Assembly (NCBI GenBank): GCA_963738025.1
Contig: CAVTWA010000005.1
Span: 186,001-250,000 of the forward strand
DNA from: 20CM-2-55-15 sp963738025
GTDB taxonomy: Bacteria; Acidobacteriota; Terriglobia; 20CM-2-55-15
Reading direction: 5' to 3'
Length of the DNA: 64,000 nt
Both the position numbers and the translations under genes were made by a program. Numbering within the stretch: the stretch's first letter is position 1; each line of letters opens with the position of its first letter. Under the pieces are notes generated by a model, which was not told the DNA's origin, did not search any database, and saw nothing but the letters and a program-made list of their open reading frames with translations. Positions 45,501 through 54,752 of the stretch are shown here, in pieces.

Positions 45501-45900
45501 GATTGGTCTTGTTGTAGATCGGCGGCGAGGGTAAATCCGGAGGCAGGTATGTTCCAGAAGCATTGATGGACTGTTGGACTTCTTGCTCCGCCACGTCGAT
45601 GTTCAAATTGAGATTGAACTGAAGCGTGATCACGGAGCTGCCATCGGAACTCGTCGATGTCATCTGCTGCAGGCCTGGCACCTGCCCGAACTGACGCTCC
45701 AATGGGGCGGTGACAGACGACGCCATGACGTCCGGGCTTGCACCTGGATAGGAGGTTACGACCTGAATGATCGGATAGTCCACTTCCGGAAGCGCCGAAA
45801 CCGGAAGTTGCTTATAAGCAACCGCCCCTGCAAGAAGAATGCCCGCCATCAACAAGGACGTTGCCACTGGCCTCAAAATGAATATTCGGGACGGGCTCAC
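42592..45900 (-). CDS. RND multidrug efflux permease, MdtB-like, with Ser/Gly/Ala-rich insertion
   Basis: An 1102-residue RND pump with GFVVDDAIVMIENISRY (helix 4 Asp pair) and IGIVQKNAIMMIDFALDAE (helix 10 Lys). It is about 60 residues longer than usual because of a low-complexity Gly/Ser/Ala stretch (about residues 773-838, including GGSSSTALSKGPGNAAAAAT) in the second large periplasmic loop; the adjoining MdtC-like partner lacks it. Its ATG overlaps the adaptor stop (ATGA) and it is followed by the MdtC-like gene after 7 bases. Confidence 0.93.
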   Translation of the reverse strand: MSPSRIFILRPVATSLLMAGILLAGAVAYKQLPVSALPEVDYPIIQVVTSYPGASPDVMASSVTAPLERQFGQVPGLQQMTSTSSDGSSVITLQFNLNLNIDVAEQEVQQSINASGTYLPPDLPSPPIYNKTNPADTPILTLALSSADIPLSTVEDLADTRLAPKISQLPGVGLVSISGGQKPAVRIQANPTMLASYGINLEDVRSAIASANVNQAKGNFDGAQQDFQIGSNDQLLSSADYTGLIVAYRNGAPVRLADVATVKDDTENVRQAAWMNGTPAVILNIQRQPGANIIAVVDRVKQLLPTLTTSLPKAVQVSILTDRTTTIRASVSDVQFELMLTVALVVMVIFLFLRNFAATVIPSIAVPLSLIGTFGVMYLLGYSLNNLTLMALTISTGFVVDDAIVMIENISRYIEEGETPLQAALRGSAQIGFTIVSLTISLIAVLIPLLFMGDIVGRLFREFAVTLAVTILVSAVVSLTLTPMMCAKLLRYKREDQRSRFYHASERAFNSVINFYGRTLQVVLRYRTLTLLAAAATLGFTVYLFMVIPKGFFPIQDTGVIQGISEAAQTVSFKQMSQEQQALGQIIMKDPAVDSLSSFIGIDGTNTTMNSGRIQINLKPLEQRKVGAADVIHRLQPQLAQVSGITLFMQPVQDLSVEDRVSRTQFQYTLEDPSAAELNAYLPRMLKALQERPELRDVASDQQVQGLRARIVYDRDTAERLGITTAAIDQTLYDAYGQRQVSTMFTQLNQYHVVLEVKPEFQQNPYDLSKLFIRTGIGASGTADGLVSGGSSSTALSKGPGNAAAAATTSILTSFNGSNRAPSQASGAVFGAGTTPASAVFPTGGQVPLSAFSHVELTSAPITVNHQGQFPVVTLSFNLAPNASLGDAVKAVNEVKNQVGLPPSMQTAFQGTAQAFQASLANEPVLILAALLTVYIVLGVLYESYIHPITILSTLPSAGVGALLALMITRNDFSVIALIGIVLLIGIVQKNAIMMIDFALDAERKQGMPPLQAIYQACLLRFRPILMTTVAALIGGVPLALGTGTGAELRRPLGISIIGGLIFSQALTLYTTPVIYLWFERLGRRFARRTELNSFEQPEPAQ

Positions 45901-47186
45901 GGTCTTGCGCCTTGTTTTGCGCCCGGTTTAGCCGCCGCTGCGTCGTCCGCAACTTGCGCGCGAACCGGACTCCCTTCGATGAGCTTGTCCACTCCGGTCA
46001 TGACGACCGTGTCGCCCGGTTGAAGGCCGGACGTGATCTCGGTTTGATCGCCTTCCGTCGTTCCAGCCGTCACGTTGCGAAGCGTTACGGTCGAGTCCGG
46101 TTTCACCAGGAACACATAAGTGTTGGTGCCGGATCGCTGAATGCCTGCAGAGTTGACCAGAACGACGCCGCGCTTTTCCTGGACCAACAGCCGCACATTG
46201 ACGAATTGATTGGGAAAGAGGTCGTCTTCCTTATTGTCGAACGTTGCGCGCAACCGCAGCGTCCCCGTGGTCTGATCGATTTCGTTGTCGAAGGTCGTCA
46301 AAGTTCCCTGCGCTATCTTCTTCTGCATATCGTGGTCGAAAGCTTCGGCGGCAAGGGTTTTGCCGGACTTCATCTTCTGGCGGATATCGGGAAGTTGATC
46401 TTCCGAAATCGTAAAGATGACGCTGATCGGTTTCACCTGCGTGATGATGACGAGGCCGTTCGAATCGGCGGCGTGAACGATATTTCCGGGATCGACCAGG
46501 CGGAGGCCGAGGCGGCCGGTGATCGGCGCTGTAATCTTGCAGTAAGTCAGATTGAGTTTGGCGTTGTCGATCTGGCCTTGATCGGCTTTGACAACGCCTT
46601 CGCTCTGCGCCACGATGGCTTGCTGGTTGGCAACCTGTTGTTCCGGAATCGCGTTCTGCTGCAGCAGCGTGCGGTAGCGAGTCAGATCGACTCTCGCGTT
46701 GTCGAGAATCGCCTGGTCCCGCACCTGCTGGCCTTCATACTGTTCCAGTTGGGCCTGATAAGGGCGTGGGTCGATCTCCATCAGAAGGTCGCCTTTCTGG
46801 ACGACGTCGCCTTCGTGGTAGAGAACGTTCATAGTTCTCCATCGACACGAGCCTTCACCGTTACGGTGTAAATCGGCGTGACGGCTCCCAGACCGGAGAA
46901 ATACACCCCGATGTTGCTGCGCCTGGCTCGGGTCGCGACCACCGGGACTGCGCCGCTACTCGCCTTCTGATCGCCTGGGAGCTTGTTTTGCAGCCTGAGC
47001 ATCCTGCGGCTTGCCGCTCTTGAACCAGAAAAGGTAGACCGTGGCAGTGATCAGTATGATGACGGGCCACCAGAGCCATCGCCTCCGGCGCGGCCCTTTC
47101 GGCAGCACGGGCGGGAGTTCTTTTATCTTCGTTTCCTTGATCTCGATCGAGCTGTCTTTGATTTCGTTTAGTGATTCGGCACTCAT
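45897..47186 (-). CDS. RND efflux periplasmic adaptor (MdtA-like), two single-base frameshifts
   Basis: Three frames are needed. The first, from ATG 47186 (MSAESLNEIKDSSIEIKETK), has a cytoplasmic tail and a membrane helix (WWPVIILITATVYLFWF). Near 46965 it hits TAG; skipping one base reads VPVVATRARRSNIGVYFSGL and GAVTPIYTVTVKARVDGEL. Near 46832 a missing base gives CTATGA; restoring it continues MNVLYHEGDVVQKGDLLMEI to the end. The joined ~430-residue product is a normal adaptor with both lipoyl halves (APITGRLGLRLVDPGNIV) and the beta-barrel. Lesions may be sequencing errors, because the downstream pumps are intact. Confidence 0.85.
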
Positions 47187-47246
47187 CGCGCTTCAAGTGT
47201 GCGGGGTGGCTATATTTAGCGCGCCTGCAGAACGTCAGATACCCGT

Positions 47247-47264
47247 ATATGACATTTGTCATAT
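47247..47264. promoter_or_regulatory. perfect 18-bp palindrome, candidate operator of the RND operon
   Basis: atatgaca-tt-tgtcatat is a perfect inverted repeat centred about 70 bases upstream of the adaptor ATG at 47186. Its size and position fit a dimeric regulator site. A possible weak promoter (CTGACG/TATAGC on the minus strand) lies between it and the gene. The LuxR-type regulator at 47634-48266 is a natural candidate to bind it; a TetR/MarR-type protein is also possible. Confidence 0.5.
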
Positions 47265-47269
47265 TGCAG

Positions 47270-47625
47270 GCGCGGTCATAGACCAGAGCGCGATTGCTGG
47301 AAGTAGATCCGCGTAGCGATCTGCTGGGACGGCAACTCCCCGCCTGAGTCAGGCGGGGATGCCCTCGCGCCGCGAGGGCCGGGGCGGTCTGTTCAAAGAC
47401 GAATAGTACCGATTAATAAGGAGCGCTTCGCGAGCATCATAAGGTGGCTGCGCATCTTTGAACAGACCACCCCGGCGCTTCGCGCCACCCCTCCTAACTT
47501 CGGAGGGGACTATGCAAAACCGGGCCTATTCGTCACAGCACAGTTCCAAAACTTTTAACAGATGCGGCTCTCCACCTCCGGGATCGATTTGTTTTGGACA
47601 AGTCTGGTCATAGACCGCACCTGCA
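47270..47625. repeat. structured repeat element, family C (short version)
   Basis: The region between the regulator and the efflux operon folds into nested hairpins: ccccgcctgagtcaggcgggg, gccctcgcgccgcgagggc, and a long-range arm ggggcggtctgttcaaag / ctttgaacagaccaccccgg. The left edge has gcggtcatagacc and the right edge tggtcatagaccgc, as in the element at 61118-61357. The 570-590 bp copies at 51334 and 56190 share the same hairpin and ctgttcaaag arms. No coding frame. Confidence 0.75.
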
Positions 47626-47633
47626 GGAGGCCA

Positions 47634-48266
47634 TTACCGTAGCCGGAATATCCCGCGCTGAAGCGCGATCGTGACGGCGTGCGTGCGGTCGGAGGCTCCA
47701 AGTTTGGAAAGGATGTGCTGGAGATGGATTCGAATGGTGCCATCTGATGTGCCGAGCCGGTCGGCGATTTCTTTGTTCGCGAGTCCCTGGGCGACCAGTG
47801 ACAACACCTCCACTTCTCTTGGAGTGAGCGCATGCTGCACTGGATATTCGCTCAGCCGCTCGCTGACTTCTGCCGGGACAAGGCGCCTGCCGGCATGCAC
47901 CGTGCGAATGGCTCTCACAACTTCCGTGTGGACCATCTCCTTTAATAGATAGCCCTGTGCACCAGCCTTGAGTGTCCGGAAGATCTCCTGATCTCCGGCA
48001 TAACTGGTGAGGGCAATAATCCTGGCCTGCGGGTATTCCCGAAGAATCGCTTCCATTACTGCGATGCCGTCCATGTCCGGCATGCGCAAGTCAATCAAGG
48101 TCACATCCGGAAGATGCATGCGAAACAGTTCCAAGGCCTCCCGTCCCGTACCTGCCTCCGCGACGAGCAGCATGTCGGGTTCTCCGGCCAGGATCCAGGC
48201 GATTCCCTTGCGGACAAGCGGATGATCGTCGGCGCACAAAATGCGGATTTTGGGGTCTTGTTGCAT
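47634..48266 (-). CDS. LuxR/NarL-type response regulator
   Basis: A 210-residue regulator: receiver domain with acidic pair in LCADDHPLVRKG (D13, D14), phospho-acceptor D59 in TLIDLRMPDMDG, switch Thr in IALTSYAG and Lys in YLLKEM; then a LuxR helix-turn-helix (ALTPREVEVLSLVAQGLANK, GTIRIHLQHILSKLGASDRT, about 145-200). It lies 6 bases after the sensor kinase gene and upstream of the RND operon on the same strand; it probably controls that operon. Confidence 0.93.
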   Translation of the reverse strand: MQQDPKIRILCADDHPLVRKGIAWILAGEPDMLLVAEAGTGREALELFRMHLPDVTLIDLRMPDMDGIAVMEAILREYPQARIIALTSYAGDQEIFRTLKAGAQGYLLKEMVHTEVVRAIRTVHAGRRLVPAEVSERLSEYPVQHALTPREVEVLSLVAQGLANKEIADRLGTSDGTIRIHLQHILSKLGASDRTHAVTIALQRGIFRLR

Positions 48267-48272
48267 GTGAAG

Positions 48273-51218
48273 CTAACCGGCTGGTACAACCACGCGGATC
48301 GTGGTTCCCTTCACGCGGCCACTCGAGAGCTGGAGTTCCGCTCCCATTTGCCTGGCGCGTTCTTTCATTCCGGTGAGCCCGTAATGACCGGCGTGGCTGG
48401 ACCCGACGGCATTGGCCAGTCCCTTGCCATCGTCCTCCACAGATAAGCAGATCGATCCATCTCTGAAACGAAGACCCACCTCGATGGTCGTAGCTTCCGA
48501 GTGTTGTATCGAATTCGCGATCGCTTCCTGAGCAATGCGCAGCAGGTTCGATTTAACATCCGACGGCAACGTGGCGGGGACATCTTCGAGGTTGAGCTTC
48601 AGCTGAATATCCCTGGCTTTTGTGATTTGCCGGGCGGCATCAGCAATCGCGGTATCCAGTCTTTCACTCTTATCGTTCGTACTCCGCAATCCCGCGATGG
48701 ATTGCCGGGCCTGCTTCAGACATTGCGCCGAGTCGTCAATCAACTCGTGGAGTTTGCTCCGTTCCCGGGATTCGGGCAGACCCTTAGAAAGCGCCTGCAA
48801 TCCCATCGTGATTCCGGAAAATCCCTGGATCAGAGTGTCGTGGAGTTCCCTCGCAATACGGCCTCGCTCGCCAAGCACGATTTCGAAGTGCCGGCTGAGG
48901 CTGCGGACACGCCGCCGCCAGACCAACCATGCGGCCAGACTGAGGCTCGCGCTGCAAAGCAGCAGGAACCAGAGGCGTTGATAGTAGTAGGAAGCCAGGT
49001 TGAATGCGAGGGCGGTACCGGCTTCATTGCAGATTCCGTCCGAGTTGCACGCCGTCACACGGAACCTGAACTTACCGGGAGGCAAATTGGTGTAATAGGC
49101 GGTGCGCCTGGTTCCGGCGTCTATCCAGTCCTTGTCATAGCCGTCGAGCAAGTAGCGAAATCGCAGTGCCGCGGGCGCTAGAAAACTGAGAGCCGTATAT
49201 CGAAATTCCAGATCCTTGCGGCCCGGCGGGGAATTCTGAATCTCCTCCGGGTTCTCACTACGGTTATTCACTGTCACATCCTCGATCACAACCGGTGGTG
49301 CGGGAGCATTGCGCTGCAGCTTTGCCGGATCGAGCACCAGCAAGCCGCGAATCGTCGAGAACCAGAGTCTTCCATCGCTCGCTTTCCAGACAGCCGGCTG
49401 TACCCCCGACTTGCATTCGATCGTCCGCAAACCATCCAGCGGACTGTACGGAACGCTGGAAAACTTGTGAATCGCGCCCGCCGCAAATTTGCGCAAGTCC
49501 GGCCTGTTGACAGAAAAAATGCCTTTGCTCGAGGCCATCCAGAGCCGATCCTGGCCGTCCTCGGCAATGCCGTAAATTTCATTGTCGAACAAACCGTCCC
49601 GCATGAAATAGCTGAACACCTGTCCGTCTTTGATGAGGCGCAAACCCGCTCCCAGCGTCCCCATCCATAACAATCCTTCATGGTCTACATAGAATGTGTC
49701 CACTTCGCGCAACGGCGTTTCGCCTCGATTAAACTCACCGAACTTACCGTTCATATAGATCTGGAGGCCTTTTTCGGTCGCCGCAAGGAAATGCCCGTCC
49801 TTGTCTTCCCCTCCAGCAACTGTCGCCGGCGGCGCTCCGTCTTTTGTAAGCACAAATTTTCCGTTCACGAACCTGGTAAGGCCGGCAGTCGTCCCGATCC
49901 AGAGCACACCGCTGCGATCGTGGACCAGAAACTGAATGTGATCGCCGGGCAAGCCCTGGGCACTGGTGTACGTCTGGTAGACGTGACCGTCTCGAAGCTG
50001 ATTGAGACCAGCGTTGGTTCCGACCCACAGGTCGCCATTAGTATCCTCGGCAAGAGCATAGACGTCGTCGCCGGTTAATCCCTGCCTGGTCGTCAAGACA
50101 CTGATCCGTCCTTGTTCAAAGCGCGTCAGTCCGGAACCGATTGTTCCAACCCAGATGGTTCCAGCGTGGTCCTGAAGTACAGGACCTACATTGTTACTCG
50201 GCAGACCTTCGCTTATCGTGTATGGAACGGTGCGGCCGTCAAGAAACTGATTGAGCCCGTGTTTTGTACCAACCCAAAGGCTGCCTTCGCGATCCTCGTA
50301 CAGGGAGTAAACGGTGCTTTGAGAAAGTCCGTCTTCTGTCCGGTAACTCTCGAACTGTCCGTGTCGAAGCCGGCTGAATCCGTTTTTCGTGCCCACCCAG
50401 AAGGTGCCGTCGTGCCCTTCCAGAAGACTGTAGACCCAGTTGTCGGCAAGTCCGTCTTTCACGGTCAGAAGGCGCTGCTTCCCTTCAGCGAAACGAATCA
50501 GTCCATTAGTCGTACCGACCCAGACCGCGCCGTCGCTGGCGCAAAGGAGAGCACGGACACTGGTGTCTGCGGGCAGCAAATCCAATGTGTGGTTGACAAA
50601 TGAGGATCCTGTCCATGAACTCAACTGGTTCCCGTCGCCGCCGATCCATAAGGTTCCATCGGCCGTCTCGCAGGCCGCCCGGACGTTTGCCGTCGGCAAT
50701 CCGTCGGCTGTTCCGTATACAACCACCTTTCCTTGACCCAACCGAGCCAGACCGTTGGTTGTGCACGCCCATACATTTTCATTCCGATCCGAAATCAGAC
50801 ACTGCACGGTGGTCCGTGGTGGTTGTTCCTTCTGGAAATATTGGCTCGCGACTCCGCCTTCAAGGCGGATCACCCCCGCGTCGTTAGTCCCGATCCACAG
50901 AACGTGTTGCCGGTCTTCGAGGATGTGCCGGATCCAGGCACCTTTTAATGCGCTTTGACTGCCGCCGTCGATTTCCGAAAAACGAACACCGTCGAAACGA
51001 ACAAGGCCGGTTTCTGTTCCCAGCAAGAGATAGCCATCCTGGGTCTGCAGGATCGAGGTGACTGTCGCGTCCGGGAGGCCTTGCGGTAACTGCCAGATGC
51101 GATGCAGATACTGGGTGAGCGTTCGGCTCGGGTCCAGCGCAAAAGCAGGCATGGAAAACAAAGGAAGTATAAAGAGAGCAACCGCCGCGACAAATGACGC
51201 GCGATCCCGAAGCCGCAT
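48273..51218 (-). CDS. hybrid sensor histidine kinase with Reg_prop propeller, Y_Y_Y and HisKA_3 domains
   Basis: ATG at 51218 (MRLRDRASFVAAVALFILPL) gives 981 residues with a signal peptide. A periplasmic Reg_prop propeller follows with many repeats (DGYLLLGTETGLVRFDG, GTLWIGGDGNQLSSW, GSLWVGTKHGLNQFLDG, GDLWVGTNAGLNQLRDG), then a Y_Y_Y domain (LEFRYTALSFLAPAALRFRY, LPPGKFRFRV), one membrane helix (LWFLLLCSASLSLAAWLVW) and a HisKA_3 domain with phosphoacceptor His in GRIARELHDTLIQGFSG. The ATPase has VEDDGKGLANAV and GLTGMKERARQMGAELQLSS. It forms a pair with the regulator 6 bases downstream. The signal may be a polymer or antimicrobial; not readable. Confidence 0.92.
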   Translation of the reverse strand: MRLRDRASFVAAVALFILPLFSMPAFALDPSRTLTQYLHRIWQLPQGLPDATVTSILQTQDGYLLLGTETGLVRFDGVRFSEIDGGSQSALKGAWIRHILEDRQHVLWIGTNDAGVIRLEGGVASQYFQKEQPPRTTVQCLISDRNENVWACTTNGLARLGQGKVVVYGTADGLPTANVRAACETADGTLWIGGDGNQLSSWTGSSFVNHTLDLLPADTSVRALLCASDGAVWVGTTNGLIRFAEGKQRLLTVKDGLADNWVYSLLEGHDGTFWVGTKNGFSRLRHGQFESYRTEDGLSQSTVYSLYEDREGSLWVGTKHGLNQFLDGRTVPYTISEGLPSNNVGPVLQDHAGTIWVGTIGSGLTRFEQGRISVLTTRQGLTGDDVYALAEDTNGDLWVGTNAGLNQLRDGHVYQTYTSAQGLPGDHIQFLVHDRSGVLWIGTTAGLTRFVNGKFVLTKDGAPPATVAGGEDKDGHFLAATEKGLQIYMNGKFGEFNRGETPLREVDTFYVDHEGLLWMGTLGAGLRLIKDGQVFSYFMRDGLFDNEIYGIAEDGQDRLWMASSKGIFSVNRPDLRKFAAGAIHKFSSVPYSPLDGLRTIECKSGVQPAVWKASDGRLWFSTIRGLLVLDPAKLQRNAPAPPVVIEDVTVNNRSENPEEIQNSPPGRKDLEFRYTALSFLAPAALRFRYLLDGYDKDWIDAGTRRTAYYTNLPPGKFRFRVTACNSDGICNEAGTALAFNLASYYYQRLWFLLLCSASLSLAAWLVWRRRVRSLSRHFEIVLGERGRIARELHDTLIQGFSGITMGLQALSKGLPESRERSKLHELIDDSAQCLKQARQSIAGLRSTNDKSERLDTAIADAARQITKARDIQLKLNLEDVPATLPSDVKSNLLRIAQEAIANSIQHSEATTIEVGLRFRDGSICLSVEDDGKGLANAVGSSHAGHYGLTGMKERARQMGAELQLSSGRVKGTTIRVVVPAG

Positions 51219-51333
51219 GTCGGCACACCTCAACGTCTACTTGGACCGTGCAAACAGAAATTGGTTATCAGCCCGCCAGGCCAATGGGACCGCTGCGCGT
51301 TCAAGGTGTTAAGAAGGGAGCAAGGAACACAAA

Positions 51334-51901
51334 AAGCTTAGCGCGACTACGCCGCAACCGAAACGTAAGACTCGCAGTAGTGGACGCAAATGTTGTGAGG
51401 GAGCGAACTCCCCGCCTAAGTTAGGCGGGGATGCCTCGCGAAGCGAGGCTGGGGCGGGGCGGAGCGCGAGCCCGACAGGGCGAAGCCTAAATATCTGTTC
51501 AAAGTTCGCGCGCAGCGGTCCATATAGATATTCCGCGTAGGGATCATCGATTAGAACTGATCGCTTCGCGAAATTAAAAGGATGCTGCGCGAACTTTGAA
51601 CAGACCGCCCCACCTTCGCTGCGCGAAGGATCCCCGCCTGACTCAGGCGGGGACTTCCCCATTTCGACATCCTGCCGAAAAACAGCTTCGACAAACCAGA
51701 TCCGCTTGTCGCCAAAACTGGACTACAACCAACTTTCGTGACTCGTATTGCCGATGCCGTCTTCGGCGCCATATCGAGCGCCCTCATATCGCCTGGTGCG
51801 ATCCTTCTTCGGTACAGCGCTCAACGAGCGTTTGCGAGTCCGGCGCAACAAAAGCGATCGGATACGGCGGTCCCAACACACCGACAACGGTCATAAACCG
51901 G
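51334..51901. repeat. long structured repeat, family C (copy L1)
   Basis: About 570 bases nearly repeated at 56190-56775 in the same orientation. It has the hairpins ccccgcctaagttaggcgggg and ccccgcctgactcaggcgggg and a long-range stem ctgttcaaagttcgcgcgca / tgcgcgaactttgaacag. The outer 240 bases (cgccatatcgagcgccctca and following) are unique to the long form. No credible ORF. The remaining part of the gap 51219-52002 holds the 55-base repeat copy at 51909. Confidence 0.85.
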
Positions 51902-51908
51902 CCGGGCT

Positions 51909-51964
51909 ACCCTCACGGGCACCGCCGGTCGCTCCGGCCTCGTACAAATATCTCACCCAGCCGG
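51909..51964. repeat. 55-base dispersed repeat (copy 2; copy 1 at 32056-32110)
   Basis: Reads ccctcacgggcaccgccggt, then gctccgg and tatctcacccagccgg, directly after the family C element. See copy 1 for the comparison. Confidence 0.7.
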
Positions 51965-52002
51965 AAAACTGAATGATGCGGTACGTACTGCTCCGTCCGA
52001 AT

Positions 52003-54591
52003 TCATTTCTTGAGTGCGGCTACCCAGTCCACGATAACGTTCAGAGCGTGCGTGGAGGCCGCATCGGCTACATTGCCGTTGAGCAGAAAACGTTTTCCGT
52101 CAGCGGTAACATCGTAATCGTACGCGTTGGCGAGATAGTGGGAGAGCGGGCGACCGGCGAACAGGGTTTGCGGCGGCCCTGGTTCGAGGGACAGTTTCGC
52201 GCCATCCGCTATTTTGATGGATGCCGCCATGACTTTGGCATCAGCCCCGATGAAGTACAGCTCCTTTCCATCGCCGCGCCATCGCGGCTGGTCGCCGCCA
52301 TTATTGGAGATTTGCTTCGGTTCCTCGGCCGAAGGGAAGGCTCGCACATAGACCTCGCGGCGGCCTGACTCGTCCGATGTATAGGCCATCCACCGGTTGT
52401 CGGGAGAAAGCTGTCCGTAAGCTTCGTTGAACTCCGAATGTAAAAAAGAAATCGGCTTCCCGGCCTTTCCGTTGTCAAAAGGCAATACCCAGAGATCCTC
52501 GCGCGTTTTCAAGTTGGTTTCCGAGTACACGATAAAGCGGCCGTCGCGCGACCATTGCGTGGGTGTTTTGCGGCTGTCGCTCGAGAAGAATTCCTCTTCC
52601 TGACCGGTCCCGTTTACGTTGATCACATAGAAGTTCGGCACTCCCGCGACCCGATTGGATTGAAAAGCAATCCGGTCGCCCTTCGGCGACCAGAGCGGAT
52701 TTTGTCCGAAGGTCGGATCCTTGTGCAGTAACTGTACGGCTTCGCGGGAAAGATCCCAGAGCCAGAGGTCCGATCCCGAGGTCCCAAGGCGCATGAACGC
52801 AACCGACTTTTCGTCAGGAGAAATGCTGGGCTGGAATCCACTGCCGGCTTGCGAAGCGAGGATTTTGCCGCTGCGATCGAACCAGGTCATGTCGGTTCGA
52901 GGAGAACCGCCCCCGGATTCGTACACCAGGATTCCGTTGTCCGAGGCGGTGACGGGAGCGTAGGCGACATTGGTGGTCAGAGAAACGCCGGTGGCGATCG
53001 GAACGGGGTCCCCCTCGGTCTGGCCGCTGCCGGGATCGAGCCGCTGGGCCAACAGAGTATTTTCGCGAATGAAGAGCAAGCGCCCGCTGCTAAAAACGAA
53101 TCCCGATTCATCACGCAGGATTCTCCGGTTTTCCTTTCCGTCGAGCGAGCGGAAATAGATTCCGTTCTCTTCGGCAGACGCACGCGTGACGAGATAGAGA
53201 AAGTGGCGGCCATCCGGCAGGAATTGGGGGAAGCGGGAAATCCCTTTGGTTGTCTTTAGTACCAGATCGGGAGTACTTCCGTCTTCGGTCGTGCGATGGA
53301 TTCCGAATCCCCCACCTTCCACGGTTGAGAAGAGGATCACCCCTTCGCGGTTCCACGTTCCTCCCCGGCCTTCCGGGGAATCGCACAGTGTTTGTGGCGG
53401 GCCGCCGCTGGCCAGCACCTTTTTGAGCTTGGCATCTGCAAAGAACGCGACATAGCGGCCATCGGGAGACCAGAACGGGTATGAAGCGCCGTCGGTGCCG
53501 GGAACCAATTGCGCTTCCGCGGAATCTATTGCGCGCAGCCAGAGCTGACCCTTCCCATTTGCAATAGCGGCGACGGCGAGAATCCGACCGCCTGGCGAGA
53601 TGGCGAACTGCGGGCTGGATGCGTTCTCCGGCAGAGCGATCAGCATTCGCAGTGCGTGCTCGGGGGCCTGAGCCTGGCGGAAATAGAGGAACGAAACCAC
53701 GCCCAGGGCAATCAGAAGCGTTCCGGCGGCAATCCATCCTGCCTTCGACGGCCGGACGACTGGAGCAACGGGCGGTGCGGCTTCGCGTTCGAGAAGAAGC
53801 CACGCATCGCCGATGTCGCGAAGACGCTGCCTGGGATCCTTCGCAAGGCACTTGTTCAGCAGCTGCCGGACCTCCGCAGGAACGCCGTTGAGTTTCGGCT
53901 CTTCCTTGATGACCGCCGCAAGAATCTCAGAGGTATCGCTGCCCTGGAATAGCCGTTCACCGGTGAGCAACTCATAAAACACCACACCGAAGGCCCAGAT
54001 ATCGGCTCGCTTGTCGACCACCTTGCCGCGAGCCTGTTCCGGGCTCATGTAGCCAGCCGTCCCCATAATTTCGCCGGCTCGCGTGGCGCCATCGAGCGTT
54101 CGGGTTGGGGAGTTTTCGAATGTACGGCTGGAATCCTCCGGATCAGCGATCTTAGCCAGACCGAAATCGAGCACCTTGACGACGCCGTCCGGAGTCAGCT
54201 TGATGTTGGCAGGCTTGAGGTCGCGGTGGATGATGCCCTTGTCATGTGCGGCTTCGAGCGCGTCCGTGATTTGCCTGGCAATGGCCAGAGCCTCGGCGTA
54301 AGGAATGGGCCCCATCCGGACGCGATCGGCGAGGGTCGGCCCCTCCACCAGCTCCATCACGAGATAATTCGGACCGACGTCATGAAGATGGCAGATATTG
54401 GGATGATTCAGGGCAGCGATGGCGTGCACTTCGCGCGAGAATCGTTCACTGAAGCGTTCTGCCGCGACCTTGAGGGCAACTTCGCGGCCCATGCGCGAAT
54501 CGCGGACTCGATAGACTTCCCCCATCCCTCCTGCGCCGATAGGGGCGAGGATTTCATAAGGCCCGAGATGTGTTCCAGGAGATAGAGGCAT
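52003..54591 (-). CDS. Ser/Thr protein kinase with TolB/WD40-like propeller
   Basis: ATG at 54591 (MPLSPGTHLGPYEILAPIGA) gives 862 residues; the extra upstream codons to 54630 are less likely. Kinase motifs: GAGGMGEVYRVRDS, Lys in VALKVA, IIHRDLKPANIKL, DFGLAKI and GTAGYMSPEQARGK. A single helix (WIAAGTLLIALGVVSFLYF, about 288-306) is followed by PD40-like blades (FAISPGGRILAVAAIANGKG, YPFWSPDGRYVAFFADAKL, NPLWSPKGDRIAFQSNRVAG). Same architecture as the kinase at 28947 but a diverged paralogue. It is transcribed alone. Confidence 0.9.
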   Translation of the reverse strand: MPLSPGTHLGPYEILAPIGAGGMGEVYRVRDSRMGREVALKVAAERFSERFSREVHAIAALNHPNICHLHDVGPNYLVMELVEGPTLADRVRMGPIPYAEALAIARQITDALEAAHDKGIIHRDLKPANIKLTPDGVVKVLDFGLAKIADPEDSSRTFENSPTRTLDGATRAGEIMGTAGYMSPEQARGKVVDKRADIWAFGVVFYELLTGERLFQGSDTSEILAAVIKEEPKLNGVPAEVRQLLNKCLAKDPRQRLRDIGDAWLLLEREAAPPVAPVVRPSKAGWIAAGTLLIALGVVSFLYFRQAQAPEHALRMLIALPENASSPQFAISPGGRILAVAAIANGKGQLWLRAIDSAEAQLVPGTDGASYPFWSPDGRYVAFFADAKLKKVLASGGPPQTLCDSPEGRGGTWNREGVILFSTVEGGGFGIHRTTEDGSTPDLVLKTTKGISRFPQFLPDGRHFLYLVTRASAEENGIYFRSLDGKENRRILRDESGFVFSSGRLLFIRENTLLAQRLDPGSGQTEGDPVPIATGVSLTTNVAYAPVTASDNGILVYESGGGSPRTDMTWFDRSGKILASQAGSGFQPSISPDEKSVAFMRLGTSGSDLWLWDLSREAVQLLHKDPTFGQNPLWSPKGDRIAFQSNRVAGVPNFYVINVNGTGQEEEFFSSDSRKTPTQWSRDGRFIVYSETNLKTREDLWVLPFDNGKAGKPISFLHSEFNEAYGQLSPDNRWMAYTSDESGRREVYVRAFPSAEEPKQISNNGGDQPRWRGDGKELYFIGADAKVMAASIKIADGAKLSLEPGPPQTLFAGRPLSHYLANAYDYDVTADGKRFLLNGNVADAASTHALNVIVDWVAALKK

Positions 54592-54752
54592 TGAAGAGGA
54601 TGAGTGTATACCATAGTCCTTTTGCTTCAAAGGAACGGGCCAAGCCGAACGGGAGATTGGTTCCCTTCATTGATGCCGCTTACATTCCTGCCTGACGGCT
54701 GCTTTTCATTGGGTTTATTTACTGGGATGAAAATGCGAAATACACTCGACGT

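Noticed and set aside
51334..51901. Possible insertion sequence
   Set aside because: No transposase ORF on either strand; better described as a non-autonomous structured repeat.
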